A stretch of DNA of 64,000 nucleotides from Zoroaster sp. YZ-2022 (GCA_029582265.1 CM055830.1:23730163-23794162); one strand, 5' to 3'. Positions 12,060 through 24,500 are shown, counted from the first letter of the stretch. Numbers and translations are program-made. Notes: generated from the sequence alone by a model not told the origin.

Positions 12060-12645
12060 CTTTAAAGAAAGAACAATTAAGAGCTCAATTTGTTAAGTTG
12101 GGTACAACTGGTGTTTCTTTATCAAAGTAAAAATATTTCAGATGTTGAATATGTATAGACCAAAAATATGTGTAAGAACGTGGGACTGGTGTCTGACTAC
12201 TTTTAAAGTTGGGTACAACTCCTCCCCCTGCCCTGCCCCCCCCCCCAACAACTCAATCCAAAAGTTTTTGTTAAAGGGATAGACAACCCATTTATAATAC
12301 ACAAGTAGTATGTACAATGTTTTTATATTTATACGTTCATGATTTGCATCACTATATTGTGTAAAAATCATGTAAAAATTGGCTTAAAACCAAAAATGTG
12401 ATACTGGTGGCCACCGTGTTGGTTCCCTATCAACGTCACCAGCCAGTAATCAACAATCAACCTGCTTTTTGCAATTTTTTTGGTGAGATGTACATGTATC
12501 ATTTAAAATATTTCTTTTCCTTTCCACAAGTAAAAATGCGTGTTCCAATGTAAAACAAAATTGGTGGTAAAAGTGAAGAACGTAGTTGATAAATCTACAT
12601 GTATTTAAGCAGCACTATGAAATAAGCCAAAATGTGGGATTATAT

Positions 12646-13876
12646 CTATGTGAGCATACATGCTGGTATCGTTTCATTACTCTCCATATCCCAAGGTAAA
12701 GTCACAGAGATACAATCATCTAAGGATGTCACATCATGCCACCAGAATGGTGGCATATACAGAAGTTCTCCTGGTTCCAAGGTACATGTATAAGGCTGAG
12801 CATTCCTCAGCTTAGGAAATCTACTATCTCCTTCTGCATCAAGGTTTCGAAGATCAATGCGACTTGTGTGAGCACGCTCAGAGTAACTCATATGAGGGTA
12901 TAAATTAGGTGTGTCCTCATGTGAGAAGAGCGTAAGTTCTTTACGCCCAACGATCTGAGCAAGTAAGCCATGATTGCGGCCATAGTGTAATGGCGTCACA
13001 TTCCCTTGTTTTCCAATCCATAGCTGCATTGTGGATTGGTTGAAGATACATGTCTGCATCTTCTGCCATTTCATTGACATAGAACTGTTGTCATGGTGAT
13101 TGCAAGATTTGTTCATGACATCTATGTATTCACTGTGTTGGTGAGTATTAAGAGTTTGTAATTGTACAAAACAGTCGCTTACATTAACTGATGATGAAAT
13201 ACAAGATGCTTTAATTGGAGCTGTAATGGCTGATGAAGAGCGATGACTAATATTTCTGCCTTCAAGCTCCACAGACACATCACCAGGGTCATCGGGAAAT
13301 GTCAGCATTTCCTCCCACGGGGAGAGCACCTCTTCATTACTACACAAAGCAGACTGCTCTTCCGTGTCTTCTTGGGTCTCAAAGGTGTTGTTATGCCCAA
13401 AATTTCCCTCTTCATCACAGCACAAAACATCAAGGAGTAACTTCATCTGATCTGGGATATTTATGTCTTTAAATAACATGTCTGGCATTGAATGGGTTCT
13501 GAGGTACCGCTGCTTATTACTCATATCTGATTTAGGAGTAGTAGTTGGTATGTCACTCACATCTTTACAATCGAAGACAAGTTTCAGGAAGTCTTCTGGT
13601 GTGATGGTAATTGTTTCTATCACCTCAGGGTGATTAATAAACAATCGGTTGTCATGAAACAAACACCTGGAGATCATCATGACTACAGTTATGCTCTAGC
13701 GCCTCCTGCAGGTAGCTTGTTGTCCATTTAGTTAATGGGAGCCAATCAGAAATGACATGAGACAGAATGATTGGATGTTTGTTTCTATATCGTTGAATGA
13801 AGGTTCTGGGACTAATTTGCTTGACACGTTGAAGGGGAGCAGGATTGTTGACAAACTGAAAAGGCATGGCTTTCAA
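12646..13876 (-). CDS. JmjC/cupin_8-domain protein (JMJD5/HSPBAP1-like), one frameshift
   Basis: Two overlapping minus-strand frames form one protein of about 415 residues: 13876-13652 (74 aa) and 13680-12646 (344 aa). The first carries the cupin_8 N-terminus (FIQRYRNKHPIILSHVISDW). The second carries the core: LWIGKQGNVTPLHYGRNHG near residue 231, GRKELTLF, an HEDTPNLYP stretch, and a C-terminal GELLYMPPFWWHDV near 314. Family members are Fe(II)/2-oxoglutarate oxygenases with an HxD...H triad. Here the first motif is HYG (codon GGC), so the acidic iron ligand is missing, while the second His (WWH) is present. A variable acidic insert fills residues ~60-190. The frames meet near 13652-13656 by a single-base shift. 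The core has no introns, suggesting a retrocopy or a single large exon. It could be a pseudoenzyme, a pseudogene, or an intact gene with a sequencing error. Confidence 0.8.
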
Positions 13877-13899
13877 TCAGGTTTGCAAAGAACTGACAT

Positions 13900-15200
13900 G
13901 TTCATGTTTCTTATGTTTTCTCCAATCTGTATAATGGCTTGTTATTTGTTTTCAAGAAGGCCTGATCATAGTCCTAGGTCATCTTCTAGTGCTTGCAGTT
14001 ACATACATGTCTTGTGAATAACTCACACCTCATCACTCACTAACATGTGTGACATCTGTCTGTAATTAATAGATCTTTTAAAGATGTATTACCTGTGTTT
14101 TACCGACACTTTCTTCCTTTTTTTCATCGGAACATTGAGATTTTCCTTAAAGAAACAAAAACAAATACTTTAAAATGAGATATTTCACACAAAAATTTAC
14201 AATTGCTTTTACAGTAAAAACCAAAATGAACTTCTGACGGAAGCCACCAGAAATTCATTTTATGTACAACCATGCTTCTCATGAGACATGATTATTTTCA
14301 TAAATGTGTCATTTTTAAATTGTTTTCCCTTCAATAACAATATTCCAATAAAAACAAAATCTCCATAGCGTTGTAAGTTTCCAGGAAATGCTAAGTAAAA
14401 GGTAAGTTAGCCCTATTCTAGGGCCAATACACCACCACCACAGACTCGGTCCATGCCAGTGACAATATCTGTTTCTACCAGATATGTTAGACCTACCAAA
14501 AAAGGACATTTGTGCCAAATTTATGACAATTTTAAACAGGAAACGGAAAGAATATCCGACTGCCACTTTTTAAGGATTTTGGGGAATTTATATGTAACCA
14601 CTAACTAGTTTAAAAATAATTCTATCGAATTTGGGGGATACAGAAAGCGAAAACTATCTTTAAAATCCACTTTTATAATGGTTTTCGGACTTTATTTCCC
14701 TTCTAGAAAATCCTCCCCTTCAGGGAGGATCCTATAATATAGTTGCCACCGTGCATGTACAATGACTGTGTTAAGGGGGAGTCAACAAGATCAGACCGAC
14801 ATGACTGAGGAAGTCATCGTATACCAAAAATGCCCGATTTTTCGTGAAATAAATAGGGCCTATCCTGGAATAATTTGAAGTATAGGCCTATCCATCATCA
14901 TCCATATGTTCTCCACCTTACTGTATAGGCCTAAATATTAGGTTATATGTAGGTAATATCATTTTCCTTCCTCCATGGTTATTATTGAATAAGAAAAAGT
15001 GGTGGTCGGATACGACATTCTACCCCAGGATACTCACGTCGAGTTATGTCCCTAACTGCAGTTACTGTGTCTATATAGTAGTTCGATCTTGTCATGGGTA
15101 TATATCGGACCATAATCGAAATCGGACAGGGCCATATCGGAAATTTGGGGGCCACTATCTCATCGTCATAAAACTTGATCAAATGTTGGCGCTGTCGTGT
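13900..15200. other. Intergenic; no gene seen
   Basis: No ORF here shows a recognisable domain. A short perfect hairpin occurs near 14710-14735 (ATCCTCCCCTTCAGGGAGGAT). A 5' flank with CA/TG-rich sequence follows the JmjC start, but no clear TATA or initiator could be assigned. Confidence 0.4.
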
Positions 15201-15229
15201 ACATAATATGTACATGTTGAGCGCAATCT

Positions 15230-16260
15230 TGGGATTTGCGCAATCTCGAGATTGAGCAAAATTGGCACAATCTATCGGAGCTGGGAAGACTGAAACCATA
15301 CATCCTGTGACATGAGCCACTTCTCTTATTGTGGGCTTATTCTTGTCATACAGTGACTGAAAAGCCATTACTTTTTCCCTTCCTTAAAGAAACGGTCATA
15401 TTCAATGAATTGATGACAGATTTGTCACGATGTACAGTGAAACCAAGATTTGTAAATAATGTGACAGTGCCCCGCACATTTTGTTCACATTCCTGTACTG
15501 AACTTCCTTGCAAATATGAATCATCAATATATGCAACTGATATAATTATGGCCCATTTCTCTAAGTGTGGCATACACTGGTTTCAATAATTTGGTAAACA
15601 CCCGTGGTGCAGATGCTAAGCCATTTGGCAAGCAGGTATATTGAAAGAGTTTCCTTTCCCACTCAAACCTAAGGAAATGTTGAAATTCCTTGGCTATGGC
15701 TACAGAATAATAAGCCTGACGTAAATCAACTGATACCATAAAGCAGTTAGGTCTTACAATATTAAGTACAGTTTGAAGAGTGTCCATTTTGAAATGGTGG
15801 TATTCAATCGATTTATTCAACTGTTTCAGATTCAGAATCATACGAAATGATCCGTCTTTCTTTGGACGGACGAAAATTGTGGATATAAATTCTCCGCTTG
15901 AGGGTTGAACTTCAACAATCACTCCATCACTCAAAAAGTTTTGAAATTTCCGAGTCGATGACATGTTTTTCATGCTTATTAATTTGCAATGCATGTGGTT
16001 TGTTTGTACTGGAGTTTTGCTTAATTCGATTTTGTAACCTTTTACAACTAGGTCTAAAATCCATTTATCGGAAGTAATTTTTCCCAACTAGGTATAAACT
16101 CTGTCAGTCTACCCGTTACAATTGGCTGAGCGTGTAAGTTGCTTACCCCGCCTTGTGGGGAAGTGATGGCTACATCTTGTTGCCTGCTGTCCACTTGTTT
16201 GTGGGGGCACCCCTCGGTCTGGCCCGTTGTCGTTGTCGGCCTGTGCCGTGGTTGCTCCAC
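15230..16260 (-). pseudogene. DIRS-like retrotransposon reverse transcriptase, 3' truncated
   Basis: Reading down the minus strand, a pol start (VTGRLTEFIPSWEK, ~16110-16070) shifts frame into an RT domain at 16087-15524: PKKDGSFRMILNLKQLNK, VSVDLRQAYYSV, CLPNGLASAPRVFTKLLKPV. After another shift comes the catalytic YIDD box (YIDDSYLQG, ~15535), the LGFTVH segment, then PTIREVAHVTGCMVSVFPA (~15330-15270), typical of the RNase H junction in DIRS elements. It breaks off near 15230; no tyrosine recombinase follows. APRVFTKLLKPV and the YIDD context point to DIRS rather than Gypsy. At least three frameshifts and an internal deletion after DKSVINS show that it is dead. Confidence 0.85.
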
Positions 16261-16700
16261 TTTTTTGGAGTCGTTGTATATCGGGATGGATACGATGTGG
16301 CTCTGGCGTAGTTGCTGCCTGACCTGTCTCTGTCTCTGTCTCGATAAGGCAGTGCAGGTTTCCGATATCCTCCCGAATCAGGAGCCAGTTTTTGGCCCAT
16401 GCGTTTCGTAGCATTAATATCGCCGACTTGCTTAGGTGACAGGAATGTGCTCTGCACAAATTTGCCGATACTGTGAATTGAGATCTGGTTTTATGAAGTC
16501 GTTTTTGGGTTAACTCACTGCATGAAGTAGCAAAGAGGGCGATAGCGTCAACACATCTGCGTGTTACTTCGGAATCCCATGTTGTCTTGTCAGTTTTGCC
16601 GGTTTTCACATCAACCAGGGTGTTGACAGCCTGAATCAAAAGGCACCAAAGCCTTTAGTTGAACTCCCTGAATTTTCTGAAATTTCAAATCGTCTCGTTT
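16109..16700 (-). pseudogene. DIRS-like gag, C-terminal part
   Basis: The frame runs from 16639 to 16109. Just upstream of it on the minus strand, another frame gives KRDDLKFQKIQGVQLKALVP (~16700-16640), the sequence expected to follow WSKLRVT at the end of the N-terminal gag half (18186). The rest is a typical helical gag region (DAIALFATSCSELTQKR...) ending in a low-complexity Thr/Gln/Pro tail before pol. It is separated from its other half by the insertion at 16701-18185. Confidence 0.75.
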
Positions 16701-18185
16701 TGTGACGGTACGGAGTGTCACAACTAACCCGTGAGGGTTCTACGCGGTGACCTAGGAAGCAAAACACATACTGCAGAAGTAAATCACCACAAAGAAATCC
16801 AGAAAATATATTTACATTAATTAAAAATATATTTACAAATTAGTTCGTTATATTCTTTTGCATTTCAATTATTCCTTTCAAATTATTCCATTAATTATCC
16901 AAATCACTATAGGCCTAATACAACCATTAATTCATGAAATTACTTTAAAAATCGTATTCTTGATCTTTATACTTGATCACACGATTACTCAACTAATCAC
17001 CGCCTCACTATAATCCTTAAACTTGGTTATTCCATTCCAATTATTCCATTATTTATAAAAATCACTAATGAAATTACTTTATACTTCAACCAACTATAAT
17101 CTAGATCTATTTATCCAATCCAATATAATCACCGAACAATTCTATTCCAATTATTCCATTATTTATACAAATCATTAATGAAATTACTTTATACTTCAAC
17201 CAACTTATATCCTTGATCTATTTATTCAATCCAATATAATCACCGGCCAATTCTAATCTAGACTCGATTCGATCCGCACCACCCTAATACATAGATTAAT
17301 ATTCTCAACAACCACCACCTCACATTCTTGCATAAGCGGTTGCATCCCTGAAGCTGCCGTTATAAAAGTACACCTCACTCATTATGTTTATAAACCCGCA
17401 GTGTATTTTTATAAGTACTACGGCTGAGCCTGTTGCTCCTCCACTTGATAGAAGTTTGTAGTATGTGGACAGGTAAGATGCTTACTGTGACCTTTCTGGA
17501 CGTCTAGCCTCCAAACACATGAAATTCATTGCGCTCTCATAAGGTACCGGTAAGTGTTGAAACAAGACAGTCGTTGAAACAAGACAGTCGTTGAAACAAG
17601 GCAGTCGTTGAACAAGGCAGTCAAGAAAACGGTTGCACAAGGGCCATCTATAATAATTACAAATTACAGTTCACTAGTAATGTTGTAATCAAATAATTAA
17701 GAGAAATAATGAATTCTAATTTGAAGTAAATAAAAAGCCGTTTCATTTCCATAAATAAACTTTCAAATTAAATGAAATAAAAACAACTTACGATTGACTG
17801 AATTTGGCCAAGATTCCATTCTGTGCCCCTCCGAGCCAAGCTTCTACAGATCTGTACTATCTATGCTGGTGGCCTGGGCATCGGTGGGGAGAAGGATCGA
17901 CAACTCATGTACTGAAGAACATGTACACACCACAACCACTATCTGGCATACTGACCAACCTGCCACACACACTACTGTTTTTTTTTATCTTACAATAGAC
18001 TGGCTGCACGCTCAAGCACGGCGCTGCATACCAAAATGACTCCCCCCATACAAAAGTACAATTGTAAAGTAAAAGAACAGATAAATGGTCAGTTGTAACA
18101 AACAATTATTATTATGCAATCATGACCCTTAAAAGAAAATACACTAAAAGACTTTTAAATCACTCAAACTGGGTCGAGATGTGAC
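16701..18185. mobile_element. 1.48-kb insertion splitting the DIRS-like gag
   Basis: TGTGAC occurs at both edges (16701-16706 and 18180-18185). Removing one copy plus the insert rejoins the gag frame (WSKLRVT to KRDDLKFQKIQ), so it inserted after the DIRS element. No ORF in it encodes a recognisable enzyme. It holds two or three repeats of TTCCAATTATTCCATTATTT with following CACTAATGAAATTACTTTAT (16860-17220), and a 16-18-bp triplication of GTTGAAACAAGACAGTC (17558-17620). The left end also forms an inverted repeat (TGTGAC...GTCACA). It may be a solo LTR or a non-autonomous element; termini do not show clear TG..CA. Confidence 0.75.
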
Positions 18186-19047
18186 ACGGAGTTTACTCCA
18201 AATTTCTGCATTCACCCGAATGCCTGACATTGCGTCACAATTTTCTGGATAGGGATACTGTTTTCTTATTCCACAAGTTTTGTGTCGGCCATCTTTGTTT
18301 TCAACATGGCGCTGACCATTTTTGCCAATTCAGGTTTCACCTTTGGCCCAATCTTTTCCCCTGCACTCAAGTCTTGTACAATGTCCTCCAAGAACCCGAC
18401 GCTTTCAGTGTCTGTAGATGGGGTTGCATTGTTGTGCAAATCGTCATCTTCGTGGCCAGTAGCCATAAGTTCGTCAAGAACTTGGTCTGGATCATCGTCC
18501 AGTGAACTCACCGGTGCTGTAGCCACAGTTGCAGTGCTTTGCTTTTTTCCCAATGGATTGTCTATGATAAGACCATCAGACGAACATGCAGAAGTTTTTT
18601 CCATGGAGCTTGCCAATTGTTTGAAGCCGTCCTGCATTCCTTTGCATAGCATGTGCATAGACTGTTGTTGAATAACTTGAAAATGTGCAGCCATTGTATT
18701 AAACAAATCGGCCTCACTGGCCACTGTTGTGGACTTCGGAACGCTTTTGTCCTCATTTCTGGTAATTCAGAAGATGCGACAAATTTTGTAGGTAAATCTG
18801 TGCACTGGCGCTTGCGGCGTATAGCTGGGTTCTTGCCCTGTACTGGTTGCACCACGTTGCCCGTCACCTTCAAATTTACCGCCTTTCGTTTACGGCCCGA
18901 GCTCTGCAGCGTTGCTGTAGCTGAAGCGTTTGCTACGCCGACGTCAGCCAGTGGTTCTCTCTGGAATAGTTCTTCAGTAGCTAGGGTAGAACTTCCTGCT
19001 AGCTGATCCGCTAGATCTAATAAGATTCGTTCATTTTCATCTGCCAT
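18186..19047 (-). pseudogene. DIRS-like gag, N-terminal part
   Basis: The start codon is at 19047 (MADENERILLDLADQL). The frame shifts near 18765 into ...ASEADLFNTMAAHFQVI and continues through an acidic linker to GPKVKPELAKMVSAMLKTK. That resembles the DIRS gag pattern in which a G-P-x-V/I-x-x-x-LA helix precedes a 'x-V-N-P-x-x-W' motif; here VNAEIWSKLRVT (~18215-18182, after small frameshifts) fills that place. A basic segment (RKRKAVNLK, RRKRQC) lies near residue 55-85. This is the 5' end of the element whose RT lies at 16260-15230. Confidence 0.75.
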
Positions 19048-19092
19048 GATGTAGACAGGCTGTAAAACTCACACAGGTTAGTGTCTAGCTAA

Positions 19093-19297
19093 AATTAACA
19101 TAATGAAACAAGCCAAATCTGCTCTCAAGGATGCTGGTCATTTTATCATCGATGACCTCACCAAAGCTGACCTGGCTGAGAAAAAGAAGTGGGCTAAACA
19201 AGTCAAGGAACTGTACGATAAAAGAAAAAAACTTAAATTCTCTGCTGGGAAATGGCGTATGAATGGCCAGCCCTTCACATTTCGGGAAGCTGTTTAG
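19093..19297 (+). pseudogene. LINE ORF1 C-terminal fragment
   Basis: A 64-residue frame (19103-19297) with FIIDDLTKADLAEKKKWAKQ and a basic Lys-rich helix ending in MNGQPFTF resembles the C-terminal nucleic-acid-binding end of ORF1 proteins of CR1/L2-type LINEs. The N-terminal part is absent, so insertion was 5' truncated within ORF1. The apparent Met start is probably internal. About 250 bp of non-coding sequence separate it from ORF2. Confidence 0.6.
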
Positions 19298-19546
19298 AAA
19301 TTTACTCAACAAATGCCTGATTATAATATTGTAATATTTGATCACTTCACTGTGTTTGAATTTATGTTAGTTCTCTAGCTGTGAGATCTGGTCGGATCTG
19401 GTGCAAGCACTTACTTATTCTTCTTATTTATTTTTCCTTGCTGTCTAGTCTAAAATTAGTTTTCCCTGATTCTGTCTGTTTTTGCTAGTGTATCCTCTGT
19501 TTCTCCCACCCATCTACGTATCTCCACTGTTTCCCCACCCCTATTT

Positions 19547-22500
19547 TTGTCTTATTCCCATATGCCTGTAAAATTTCCATGTAATGTCTGTAATAACCCG
19601 GTTAAATCTAATCAAAGTGGTATTTTGTGTAATTCTTGTAATTTTTGGGTATATCTTAGATGTACCGACCTGACTTATTCTGAGTTTTATAAATTAGCTA
19701 ATAACGATGACCATTGGTTTTGCCCATCATGCATCTCTAGTATCTTTCCTTTTAATAATTTAGATTCCACTGAATTTAAAGATGTGTTTACTGATATTAA
19801 TCTGTATAATTATGTTTCCAGTGATTTGCATGTTAATACTCCTGAGTTACATTTAGTTGAAGACCCCAACAATCCGGTTCATAATGTTAGTAATTCATGT
19901 TATTATTCTTACAATAAGTTCTTGAATTCCTTTAATCAAGAATCCACTGAAGTATTTTCACTTATGAATCTAAACATTAGGAGCCTAACTAAAAATATTG
20001 ACTCTCTCAGAATGTTACTCCACCAATTAAATCATAATTTTTCTATTATTGGTTTGTCTGAAACCTGGCTCAAGGAAGAGTCTGGTAGTTATCTTAATTT
20101 ACCAGGGTATATCCTTGAGACCATAAATAGGGATCACAAAGCTGGGGGCGGCGTAGCTCTTTATATTTCTTCTGACCTAACTTATTTACCTAGGCCGGAT
20201 TTAAGCATTTCTGTTGACTCCCTTGAATGTTACTTTGTAGAAATAATATCTTGTAAACATAAGAATATCATAGCAGGTGTTGTTTATAAGCCCCCAAATG
20301 CTAATTTTAATGATTTTATAACGTGTTTCCATAACTTGATCCAACGTATAACCAACGAAAATAAGTCTTGTTTAATTTCTGGTGATTTTAATCTAAACCT
20401 GATTGATTGTGATCATCGCAGCGAGCCACAGGAATTCTTGGATTTGATTTTCTCCTCAGCTTGCATACCTCTTATTAATAAACCAACCAGGATCACGCAA
20501 TCCTCTGCCACTCTCATCGATAATATTTTCACGAATATTTTACCTCCTCCCTAAATCTGGTATTATTGTAACTGATATTTCCGATCATTTCCTATATTCA
20601 CTTCCTTTTCATTCAATGCCAATCACTCTAGCTCTAAACCTGTCCCTACATAATTACTCAATGGAAAATATTGATTATCTTAAAATGACCTGAATTCCTG
20701 TGACTGGTCAGATGTTCTTTGTACCTTAGATGTTAACATGGCCTTTACTAAATTTATGGATATTTTTAACAGACTTCATGATAAGAATATTCCTTTGAAG
20801 AACTTTAAGACTTCGTCTCGTAAATTTATCCCCAAGTCTCCTTGGATTTCTGTAAGCATGTGTAAATCTATCCATCATAAAAATAAGCTGTATCGTAGAT
20901 TTATTTCTCATCCCACTGACCTTAATCGTGCCATATATGTACGCTATAAAAATATCTTGACTACTGTGATTCGTAACTCTAAGCGTATGTATTATGCCAA
21001 ACAGTTTGAGAAAGAAAAGGGTAATGTAAAAAACACTTGGAAAATTATCAACAGTGTATTAAAAAATAAAACCCCTTCTAAATTGTCTTCCATTGATGTT
21101 AATGGTGCTGTGGTTAACAATTCACATTTTATAGCGAATCATTTTAACACTTACTTTACAAACATTGGTGATAATCTTAGCAATCAAATCCCTCTTAGTG
21201 ATCGTAACTTTCATGATTATCTTTTAAATTCTAATTCTAGCTCAATTTTCTTTGCTCCGATTACTGAACAGGAAACTTTAGATATTGTTAACAATTTACC
21301 TAACAAAAAAAGTTCAGGTCATGATCTTGTAAATAATTTTCTTATTAAATCTGTGATCCTTGCAATATCCATGCCCCATACTTTCATTATGAACCTTTCC
21401 CTGTCTACTGGAGTTGTGCCTGATGATATGAAGATTGCCAGGATCACACCAATCTTCAAGAGTGGAGACACACAAGTTAATAATTATAGGCCTATCTCCG
21501 TTCTTACTTCATTTTCTAAAATCTTAGAACGTATTGTTTATACACGTACAAATAAAAAAAATTGATAATCACAACATTTTGTCCGATTCTCAGTTTGGTT
21601 TTCGTGAGAAACACTCAACCTCTCACGCAATTCTGCAGTTACTTGACAAAATTGCTAACAGTATTGATGATTCTTCTCACACACTTGGTATATTCCTGGA
21701 TCTCTCCAAGGCATTCGATACTGTTAATCATAAGATTCTTTTGTCTAAATTGGCTCATTATGGCATTAGAGGTATTGCCTTGGAGTGGTTCAGGAATTAC
21801 CTTACTAAACGCCATCAATTTGTTTCCATTAATGGTTGTGTCTCTCCTCTCTTGCAGAAATTTCCCACGGTGTTCCACAAGGATCAATCCTGGACCCTGT
21901 TATTTTCAATTTATATTAATGATTTTGACAAATCCTCTAACTTACTATCATTTATTCTTTTTGCTGATGACAGTAATTTATTTTATACTCATTCTAATTT
22001 GAATGTACTCTTTGATACTGTTAATTCAGAACAATATTTCTAGTTGGATTAAGGCCAACAAGTTATCACTCAATATTAAAAAAACTAACTTTATGTTATT
22101 CAGCAAGAAAGTAATTCATCCCCTTCAGATTATCTATATTGACAATAATAAAATTCCTAGAACTGATTGTATTAAATTTTTAGGTCTGCATATTGACCAA
22201 GACCTCTCTTGGAAACATGTTAATTACTTATGTAAAATTATTTCTAGAAATGTTGGAATTATTAATAAGCTTAAGCATTTTTTTCCAGGGGAGGTTCTGG
22301 TTACACTCTACAATGCACTTATTTTGCCCTATATTAATTATGGCATTCTAGCATGGGGAAATTCAGGAATAGTTCAAATCAACAGGCTATTGATCCTTCA
22401 AAAAAAAGCTTTTAGAATTATTAATCATACTGATTACTTGGCTCACTGTGACCCTCTATTTTACAAACATAATAGTCTTAAGATCAGTGACATTTATCTT

Positions 22501-22777
22501 CTACAGCTTGGGATTTTGATGTATAAACTTAATTCTAATAATCTTCCTCATTCAATTTGTTCCTTATTTACAAAAAATCAAAATGTTCACGATCATTTCA
22601 CAAGGCAATGTAATGAATTTCATCAATAATTTGCCCGTACGACACTTTCCTATAGAACAATTAAGCATGAAGGTCCCAGGCTGTGGTATTCACTAGATAG
22701 TAATTTAAAAAGTACTCCTACATTAATATTCTTCAAACGTAAATTTAAGGACTTTTTGTTGAGTAAATACCTGTAAG
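19547..22777 (+). pseudogene. LINE ORF2: PHD-like finger, AP endonuclease, reverse transcriptase
   Basis: Segment 19547-20554 has a Cys-rich finger (CNVCNNPV...CNSCNFWVYLRC...FCPSC) in which the usual His of the WxH position is Tyr. An APE endonuclease follows with NLNIRSL, GLSETWLK, SGDFNLNL and, after a shift near 20550, ISDHF. Segment 20738-21565 holds the linker and RT start (KSGDTQVNNYRPISVL). Segment 21534-22043 has SQFGFREKHST, LDLSKAFDTVNHKIL and the FADD catalytic box; its GVPQGSIL motif survives only in a neighbouring frame. Segment 22003-22629 has ANKLSLNIKKT and the thumb region. One stop at 22627 precedes the true C-terminus (EGPRLWYSL to SKYL, ending 22777). At least four frameshifts. 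Confidence 0.88.
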
Positions 22778-23090
22778 TGGTTAATTGACTCTAGGGTTTG
22801 GCTTGGGTTTTAATAACGACATGCATGGGATTGTCTTTGTTTTGTTTTGTATGTTTATATTTCACTATACATAAAATTGTTCACTCGTCTTGTTTATTAT
22901 ACTTATCTGGGGGGTCCTTACTAGACAAGCATTGCTTCTTAAGGGCCTCCTTCCACTTCCACTTGCATTTAATTTCTTTATACTATTTATTATTATTATC
23001 CATCTATTATTATTGTTACAACCCTTATAATATTATTGTATGTTTACTTATATCCATAATGTATATTTTGATAAGTGTGGAAAATATTAA

Positions 23091-23112
23091 AGAACTGAAC
23101 TGAACTGAACTA
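23091..23112 (+). repeat. LINE 3' tail, (TGAAC)n
   Basis: Three to four tandem GAACT/TGAAC units end the LINE. From here to about 23900 I see no gene. Confidence 0.8.
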
Positions 23113-24500
23113 GCGCAACATGTTAAAAACAGTGCATTGGTGCCTGGCACCTAATGACATGTCCGAAGGCTATGAAGTCAGATTTCGCACTGAAGGCTTG
23201 GTCAGCGCAATCTCACGTGGTCACAGAGTGACGTAGAATCTAGAATGGTTACTAATCAGCTGTTCATGGTTTGTTGACATGGTTGATGGGTTTTAACTCA
23301 ATTAAGACAATTATATATTTAGGTTAGTAAATGTACATACATCATATCATCTGAAAGGATTGTTTGCTGGCAAAGTTGGGCAGTGGCAGAAGTTATTATC
23401 TGTGACCTTAGTTGGTTAAGTTTGTTTTTAATAATAATATTATTCACCACCCACAAGTATTACTGCAAGAAATTTCCATGGGAGTTAACTTGGGAACATT
23501 GTATTTGACATGCCTGGGACTTGTTATCATCTTAAACATGAAATATTAACCCACTAGTTACTGTCATAGAACTGTAGTTTGTACAATCACGATGATATAA
23601 TAGTAATAGTAAGTGAAAGAGAATACAAAGTTGGTAGTTCCCAAATAAATTTAAGGTTTACAACTGTGTAACCCCTGAACATTTGAAGTTGAAACCTAGC
23701 TTAAAATAAAATAGTGGGATATGGGATTTATTATTTGAAATTTTTAAGGGTTGGTGTGTGGATGGTTAAAACAGCTGATATTTAAGCACATTTTTGAAAA
23801 ATTTGTTATAATATTATCTTTCACTTTCTATAAATAAATTGTGTAATAATACATTTGTTATTTCACAAATAATTAATTATAAATGTATTTCAATTTTTTT
23901 TAAGGTAATAGCTACATCTACAAGAATGGCACAAGCAAGCCCAAAGATCTAGTGATCAGGATCCTCCACTGAGCTACTTAAGCCCCTCCTGCACCAGCAT
24001 TCCGCATTGTCCTAGAAGATGATCAAAGCATACAGATCGAAATGTTAACCAAAGGTTCTTCTCAGAACCCTTACTACTCAAAAGAGATTATTTCAATACA
24101 TGTCATCGCAAATCTTACTATATCTAAAGATGATGCTTCATATCTACGAGCAGAACTTGTTCAAGAGCATTAGATCTACAGAAACACATTTTGGCATTAT
24201 AATTATACAATCCAAAATCCCTGCTAAGCCATGAAATGTTGTTAATGTTAGTTACATGTACAAATATATTTGGTACTATTTTATAAATAGATAATTGGCT
24301 GTTGCAAACTGCTTACCAACGTAAAGGACCCGTAGTATATAAATGCAAAATAGTAGTTACTGGCCTTACATCTCAAACCTAGCGGGTTCTTTCTCTGAGA
24401 AAAAACTTGCTAGGTTCAAAACATAACTGAGGCCAATAATTCATTGTATCAATTTTATGATCAAATGCTTTATACTCAGCATTCAATACTCACATTTCCA
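23112..24500. other. No gene; candidate Penelope-like terminal motif near 24012-24055
   Basis: The sequence is AT-rich without coding signal. GAAGATGATC, AAGCATACAGATCG and AAATGTTAACC near 24017-24050 follow the pattern GATGATC-x-AGCATAC-x-GATCGAAA(C/T)GTT that I associate with ends of Penelope-like retroelements. A related arrangement occurs at 54238-54412. This link is from memory and is tentative. Confidence 0.3.

Larger units (their letters stand above)
19093..23112 (+). mobile_element. CR1/L2-type non-LTR retrotransposon (LINE), 5' truncated
   Basis: The element abuts the 5' end of the DIRS-like element. It contains an ORF1 tail (19103-19297), a full ORF2 with PHD-like finger, AP endonuclease and reverse transcriptase (19547-22777), and a 3' tail of tandem TGAAC units at 23091-23112 in place of poly-A. 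That kind of short-repeat tail is usual for CR1/L2-clade elements. ORF2 is broken by several frameshifts, so this copy is inactive. Confidence 0.88.
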
